Below are positions 5,384-8,084 of a stretch of 8,084 nucleotides of DNA, one piece after another. Every line of letters begins with the position of its first letter. Within the stretch, counting starts at the first letter, position 1. Source of the DNA: Spirochaetaceae bacterium (lineage in GTDB: Bacteria > Spirochaetota > Spirochaetia > Treponematales > Breznakiellaceae). The notes beneath the pieces are model-generated. The model searched no databases. It was given only the letters and a program-made list of their open reading frames with translations, and was not told the origin of the DNA. A program made the position numbers and the translations under genes. The stretch is from the NCBI GenBank assembly GCA_031257995.1, contig JAIRNN010000186.1, positions 1 through 8,084 on the forward strand. The letters are read 5' to 3'.

Positions 5384-5480
5384 AATAAGGGAGGCGTGTA
5401 CTGGTTTGATAGTTTATTGGCTTTACAGGTGCTATTGAAGGTTGTTTCAAAACCGGCATAGGATCACGCCAAACATTGGG

Positions 5481-5548
5481 CCGGGGGCGGGGTATCTATG
5501 ATACCTTCGGGGGCGGACCCCCGTAGAGGGGGTAGCGGAGGCTTCCCC
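5481..5548. repeat. GC-rich dispersed mosaic repeat, short copy
   Basis: 5481-5520 matches block A of the copy at 208-249 and 5519-5541 matches block B at 359-381 (22 of 23 identical). Here the two blocks are fused, without the roughly 110 bases of palindromes present in the long copy. The hairpin GGTATC-TAT-GATACC (5491-5505) differs from its partner by one compensated base pair. The element lies 17 bases before the fliL ribosome binding site. Confidence 0.6.
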
Positions 5549-5575
5549 CTTAAAAATTTCTTGACAGGAGGAAAT

Positions 5576-6139
5576 ATGAGCGATCAGGAACTGCTTGACG
5601 ATGTCGACGATGGTGAAAGTGAAGGAGAAGGTAAAAAAAAGAAATTGAGCGTGGGGCGTTTGGGAAACCTGCTGCCGACTCTGCTCAAATTCGTGGCGAT
5701 AGGACTTGGCGCGGTGATTCTCATCGTAACGGTGTCGGCGATCACTTATAGTCTGCTTTCCAAAGGGGGCAAGCAGCAGACGGCTATTCCGGTGACGGAG
5801 TCCTATCTCGGCATGAAGCCGCAGTATCAGATGTTCAATCTGCTGGGGCCGGTTACCACGAGAACGAAGGATCCGGTGCCGTACACGGTACGGGTCGATA
5901 TGGTTATCGGTTACGACATGAACGACAACACGTCCGGGGCGGAGTTTACGGCGCGACAGGTCCAAATCCGCGATTTTTTGAGGCGGTATTTCCAAGGCAA
6001 AACCGCCGAACAGATTAAGCCTGAAAACGAGGATCAGGTGAAACGGGAGATTCGGGAACAGATCAACACACAGATTCTGGACAAGGCCCGCATCAGGGAA
6101 ATTTATTTCAACGCCTTTGAAGTGATGGAAACGGGTTAA
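5576..6139 (+). CDS. fliL: FliL-type flagellar basal body-associated protein
   Basis: FliL is a single-pass inner-membrane protein that surrounds and supports the MotA/MotB stator. The 187-residue product has a charged cytoplasmic tail (acidic 8-19, then KKKK), one membrane segment (about 37-61) and a periplasmic domain. The latter includes PYTVRVDMVIGYD (102-114), the RQVQIRDFLRRYFQGKTAEQI helix region (127-147) and the C-terminal LDKARIREIYFNAFEVM, as in FliL. The ATG at 5576 has a perfect AGGAGG at the right distance. A longer in-frame start at 5498 lies inside the GC-rich repeat and would add only repeat-derived residues before the membrane segment. Its stop codon overlaps the next gene's ATG by one base. 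In treponemes fliL normally follows motB directly and precedes fliM; here it does neither. Confidence 0.9.
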   Translation: MSDQELLDDVDDGESEGEGKKKKLSVGRLGNLLPTLLKFVAIGLGAVILIVTVSAITYSLLSKGGKQQTAIPVTESYLGMKPQYQMFNLLGPVTTRTKDPVPYTVRVDMVIGYDMNDNTSGAEFTARQVQIRDFLRRYFQGKTAEQIKPENEDQVKREIREQINTQILDKARIREIYFNAFEVMETG

Positions 6140-7050
6140 TGGGTTCGACGATGGGGCGGCGGTTGACGTGCCTCCACACGCATACCTGTTACTGTGACGG
6201 AAGCGGGACGGTCGAGGATTTTTGCGCAGCGGCGGTCGGGAAAGGGTTGTCCGCCATCGGGTTCTCGGCTCACGCGCCGCTTGCAACGGATCCCGGCGTA
6301 ACCGGCTCTGCAGATAGTGGTTCAGCGAATACGGGCTGGCATCTTCCGATGGAGCGGTTTGCGGCATACCGCGCCGAGGTCAAAGCGGCCAAAGAGAAGT
6401 GGGCGGGAAAAATCACTGTGTACTTGGGGCTGGAGGCCGACTATATCGAAGGGATTGCTTCCCCGGCGCGGTGGAACAAGCACGGCCTTGACTACGTTAT
6501 CGGGGCGGTGCATTACATCCCCACGCCCAAAGGCGCGTTGCTTGAAGTTGACGGCGATGCGGACTCGTTTCGGCGCCTGGTTCACGACCATTTCGCGGGC
6601 GATGCGGCACAGGTCGTGCGGGTCTACTATCGTTGTGTGGAAAAGATGGCGCGGGAAGGCGGTTTCGACATTCTTGGCCACCTTGACTTGGTGAAAAAGA
6701 ACAACCGGGACTTCTTTTCCCTCGAAAGTCCCGCCTATCAGGAAACCGCCGCACACGCCGCCGCCGTCATTCGGGATGCCCAAAAAGAACACGGTTTCGC
6801 GGTCGAGGTAAACACCGGGGCCCTCGCGCGGGGGACTTATCCCGACACCTATCCAGAGGCGGCCCTCCTGCGGCTCTTGCCCGGCATCCCGTTCATCATC
6901 ACGACAGACGCGCACTGCCCCGAACACTTGGGCGCGGGTTACGAGCGGGCCATTGCCAACTTGCGAGAAGCCGGATACACGGAAAGCGCGTTCTTTGAGG
7001 GCCGGGGCGCGGACGGCAAGCCTGAGTGGTCGTACGCTCATCTCGCTTAA
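6139..7050 (+). CDS. hisJ: Histidinol-phosphatase, PHP family (HisJ/HisK type)
   Basis: The enzyme dephosphorylates histidinol phosphate in histidine synthesis. The 303-residue product carries the PHP metal-site motifs in order: HTH (His13, His15), Asp20, His45, Glu99 in LGLEADY, His125 in IGAVHY, His181 in ILGHLD, Glu223/Asn225 in VEVNTG, and Asp257/His259 in TTDAH. GHLDLVKKNN and the AHCPEHLGAGY end are typical of the HisJ branch rather than DNA polymerase PHP domains. The ATG at 6139 overlaps the fliL stop (TAATG), implying coupled translation; a second ATG at 6151 is possible. No other histidine gene is in view, so the exact substrate rests on the family. Its place behind fliL is unusual. 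Confidence 0.92.
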   Translation: MGSTMGRRLTCLHTHTCYCDGSGTVEDFCAAAVGKGLSAIGFSAHAPLATDPGVTGSADSGSANTGWHLPMERFAAYRAEVKAAKEKWAGKITVYLGLEADYIEGIASPARWNKHGLDYVIGAVHYIPTPKGALLEVDGDADSFRRLVHDHFAGDAAQVVRVYYRCVEKMAREGGFDILGHLDLVKKNNRDFFSLESPAYQETAAHAAAVIRDAQKEHGFAVEVNTGALARGTYPDTYPEAALLRLLPGIPFIITTDAHCPEHLGAGYERAIANLREAGYTESAFFEGRGADGKPEWSYAHLA

Positions 7051-7085
7051 ATCATGGGCTTGATCACGGGGGCTTAAATCATGGG
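7045..7085 (+). repeat. 14-base direct repeat at the hisJ stop codon
   Basis: GCTTAAATCATGGG occurs at 7045-7058 and again at 7072-7085, a period of 27 bases. The first copy contains the hisJ stop codon. It looks like a small tandem duplication whose second half has diverged. Confidence 0.7.
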
Positions 7086-7101
7086 GTAGCCACAGTCGTG
7101 A

Positions 7102-7374
7102 TTATCCGTTTTTTAGCTTGCCTTGGATCACGAGGCCCATTCTTTCGCTGAGGGCGGTTATGCTTCCCTGTACTTTGGCAATTTCCACCTTTGTACCGTT
7201 AATTTCAAGGATGATCTGGTCGTGTTTGAGGTCTTGCTTGGAGACTTTTGTCTCACGTTCCCTTATACGCCGCTGGGTGACAAGCCATGCCCCGCCCTCC
7301 GTTATCGCGAAAGTCGCAAGAGAAATCAGTAGAGTTATAGGTATCGTTATTTCTATGACTTCAATATAACACAT
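7102..7374 (-). CDS. Small membrane protein with coiled coil, unknown function
   Basis: No family is recognised. The 90-residue product has one membrane segment (about 9-32, IPITLLISLATFAITEGGAWLV), a basic RRIRER stretch that would place the rest in the cytoplasm, and a 45-residue amphipathic, heptad-like region (about 41-81), ending in a basic tail (GKLKNG). The start is uncertain. No ribosome binding site precedes the ATG at 7374, and a near-perfect promoter overlaps the first codons. Transcription from that promoter would start near 7356, at an in-frame ATA. A TATAAA box upstream at 7398-7403 could instead serve the ATG. It converges with hisJ and diverges from the larger coiled-coil gene at 7496. 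The shape resembles small phage or envelope proteins, but nothing else supports a phage. Confidence 0.55.
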   Translation of the reverse strand: MCYIEVIEITIPITLLISLATFAITEGGAWLVTQRRIRERETKVSKQDLKHDQIILEINGTKVEIAKVQGSITALSERMGLVIQGKLKNG

Positions 7375-7391
7375 TTTGAAAGGTGTGTCAA
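7363..7391 (-). promoter_or_regulatory. Near-consensus promoter overlapping the small membrane gene start
   Basis: On the minus strand TTGACA (7391-7386), a 17-base spacer and TATATT (7368-7363). It matches the sigma-70 consensus at 11 of 12 positions with ideal spacing. The ATG at 7374-7372 falls inside the spacer. Confidence 0.55.
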
Positions 7392-7396
7392 GCGGA

Positions 7397-7417
7397 TTTA
7401 TACCGGTTTTATACCGG
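7397..7417. repeat. Two CCGGTATAAA boxes one helical turn apart
   Basis: TTTATACCGG occurs at 7397-7406 and 7408-7417 (CCGGTATAAA on the minus strand), an 11-base period that places both copies on the same face of the helix. They lie between two divergent genes, upstream of both promoters, as expected for a regulator site or a duplicated -10 box. TTGCTG (7430-7425 on the minus strand) is 18 bases from the TATAAA proximal to the small membrane gene. Confidence 0.5.
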
Positions 7418-7441
7418 ATTCAGCAAAACCTGCGGATGAAG

Positions 7442-7470
7442 TTGCTGTGAATCCTCCTTTGTGATATGCT
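7442..7470 (+). promoter_or_regulatory. Extended -10 promoter for the coiled-coil gene
   Basis: TTGCTG (7442-7447), a 17-base spacer and TATGCT (7465-7470), with TG one base before the -10 box (7462-7463), making an extended -10. Transcription would start near 7477. The in-frame ATG at 7466 is therefore upstream of the message, and the ATG at 7496 is favoured as the real start. Confidence 0.45.
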
Positions 7471-7495
7471 AGTATTCTCGAATGTATGGGGAACG

Positions 7496-7969
7496 ATGAC
7501 AGGGTATATACTTTCTTTTTTCCTTTTTGTTTTCTGGCTTGTATCGATCTTCGCGCTTCGCGCCTATATCAAAAAGCGTTCCGGCAGAGAGGTTCTGCTT
7601 GCGGAACTGACCGATGAAGTGCGCGGACTGGAAACCGAACTCAACCGTATCACGGAACGGGATGCCTCTCTTGTCGAAGAACGTGTCGCAGCGTTGCAGA
7701 AATTGTTGGAGGCAGCTGATGAGAAAACCGCGTTGTTCAAAGCGGTCATAGACGAAATGATCGAACAACAAAACGCGCTGAAAACTGAACGGGCGAAGAC
7801 GGAGCAGGAGAAAAAAGAACTGGAAGCGTTACAGAAAGCCTACGGTGAAAAACCGCTCTCCGCAAAAATTGCCGATTTGCAAAAAAGGGGATTCGGTATC
7901 GATCAAATCGCGCGAAAACTGGAAAAAACGGTCACCGAAATTGAGTTGTCCATCGCGATACAGGATTAA
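7496..7969 (+). CDS. Membrane-anchored coiled-coil protein with C-terminal HTH-like segment
   Basis: The 157-residue product has a membrane segment (about 4-24, ILSFFLFVFWLVSIFAL), a basic YIKKRSGR stop-transfer, a long charged coiled coil (about 33-116, rich in Glu, Lys, Ala and Leu) and a compact C-terminal helical pair, LSAKIADLQKRGFGIDQIARKLEKTVTEIELSIAI (split here as 121-140 and 141-155), that reads like a helix-turn-helix. This architecture resembles the small SwrB/YlxL-like or DUF2802/DUF6115-like proteins found near flagellar genes in other bacteria. That is an inference from shape, not an identified homologue. GGGGA just upstream of the ATG at 7496 serves as ribosome binding site; the longer frame from 7466 starts inside the promoter. 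The gene is divergent from the small membrane protein. Confidence 0.7.
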   Translation: MTGYILSFFLFVFWLVSIFALRAYIKKRSGREVLLAELTDEVRGLETELNRITERDASLVEERVAALQKLLEAADEKTALFKAVIDEMIEQQNALKTERAKTEQEKKELEALQKAYGEKPLSAKIADLQKRGFGIDQIARKLEKTVTEIELSIAIQD

Positions 7970-8084
7970 ACCCTAACTCCGCTTAAAATAGGTAGTCTAG
8001 CTTCAATTTTTGAAAGAGTTTTCTAAGTTTTACCGTAGTTTCGCTTAGGCGCCATTCACCTCGTATTTTCATTTGGTAAATGGA
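7970..8084. other. Right-edge intergenic sequence with small hairpins
   Basis: No gene is visible. There are two AT-rich hairpins, TTCAA-TTT-TTGAA (8002-8014) and CATTT-GGT-AAATG (8070-8082), and a looser CTAAG/CTTAG pair (8023-8027 with 8043-8047). The first is followed by T-rich sequence and might act as a weak terminator for the preceding gene. Confidence 0.3.

Larger units (their letters stand above)
5249..5575. other. 327-base break between motB and fliL
   Basis: No gene is present. In order it holds a terminator-like hairpin (5282-5307), a three-arm hairpin repeat (5351-5383), a weak TTGATA/TGCTAT promoter-like pair near 5407-5435, the motif TGTTTCAAAAC (5443-5453, close to TGTTCCAAAAC at 5291-5301), and the short copy of the GC-rich mosaic repeat (5481-5548). 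Then comes the fliL ribosome binding site AGGAGG (5566-5571). Confidence 0.5.

Noticed and set aside
5498..5575. 26-codon N-terminal extension of fliL
   Set aside because: It is encoded by the GC-rich repeat, while the ATG at 5576 has a perfect AGGAGG at normal distance and gives a normal FliL.
5447..6367. Minus-strand 306-codon frame opposite fliL
   Set aside because: It is the shadow of fliL and hisJ codon bias, is rich in Arg/Pro/His, shows no domain and overlaps two well-supported genes.
1..8084. CRISPR array, tRNA, rRNA, transposase or prophage genes
   Set aside because: No regular spacer-repeat series, no tRNA or rRNA signatures, and no transposase, integrase or phage structural motifs were seen on either strand.

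Overview
The window looks like a chromosomal piece of a spirochaete, most likely a Treponema or close relative. The main reason is the motility block flbD-motA-motB-fliL in the order known from treponemes, together with FlbD, MotA and MotB sequences of the spirochaete/Gram-positive type. Base composition is moderate, with GC-rich small repeats scattered between genes. This assignment is inference from gene content and order; no rRNA gene is present to confirm it.

Layout. 1-46 (minus) is the start of a gene that runs off the left edge, behind a near-consensus promoter. 47-422 has no gene and carries a GC-rich mosaic repeat with several hairpins, ending only a few bases from the next stop codon. 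423-1181 (minus) is a family-4, iron-sulfur uracil-DNA glycosylase. 1289-2686 (plus) is a membrane-anchored TPR protein whose C-terminus looks like an Mrr-type nuclease fold without the catalytic lysine. 2687-2854 is a convergent intergenic region packed with inverted repeats. 2855-3142 (minus) is a small RRM RNA-binding protein with a strong promoter and a 5' leader that can fold onto its ribosome binding site.

The motility cluster (plus) follows a 378-base stretch without a gene: flbD (3521, TTG start), motA, motB, then a 327-base break holding a terminator-like hairpin, a three-arm hairpin repeat and a second copy of the GC-rich mosaic repeat, then fliL. fliL is followed, with a one-base overlap, by a PHP-family histidinol-phosphatase (hisJ-like) where treponemes usually have fliM and fliY. 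MotA/MotB form the proton-driven stator, FliL supports the stator, and FlbD (the Bacillus SwrD homologue) is linked to motor power, so these four act together at the flagellar motor. The phosphatase has no obvious link to motility.

The right end (7102-7969) holds two divergent small membrane proteins, each with one N-terminal membrane segment and a coiled coil. They share a promoter region containing two CCGGTATAAA boxes (minus strand) one helical turn apart. The plus-strand member ends in a helix-turn-helix-like segment resembling small motility-associated proteins such as SwrB/YlxL. The last 115 bases hold only small hairpins.

The best candidates for something new are: (1) the dispersed GC-rich mosaic repeat, whose two copies show a compensatory base-pair change; (2) the TPR protein with a degenerate Mrr-like domain; (3) the multi-hairpin convergent region at 2686-2881; and (4) the remodelled motB/fliL/hisJ stretch.
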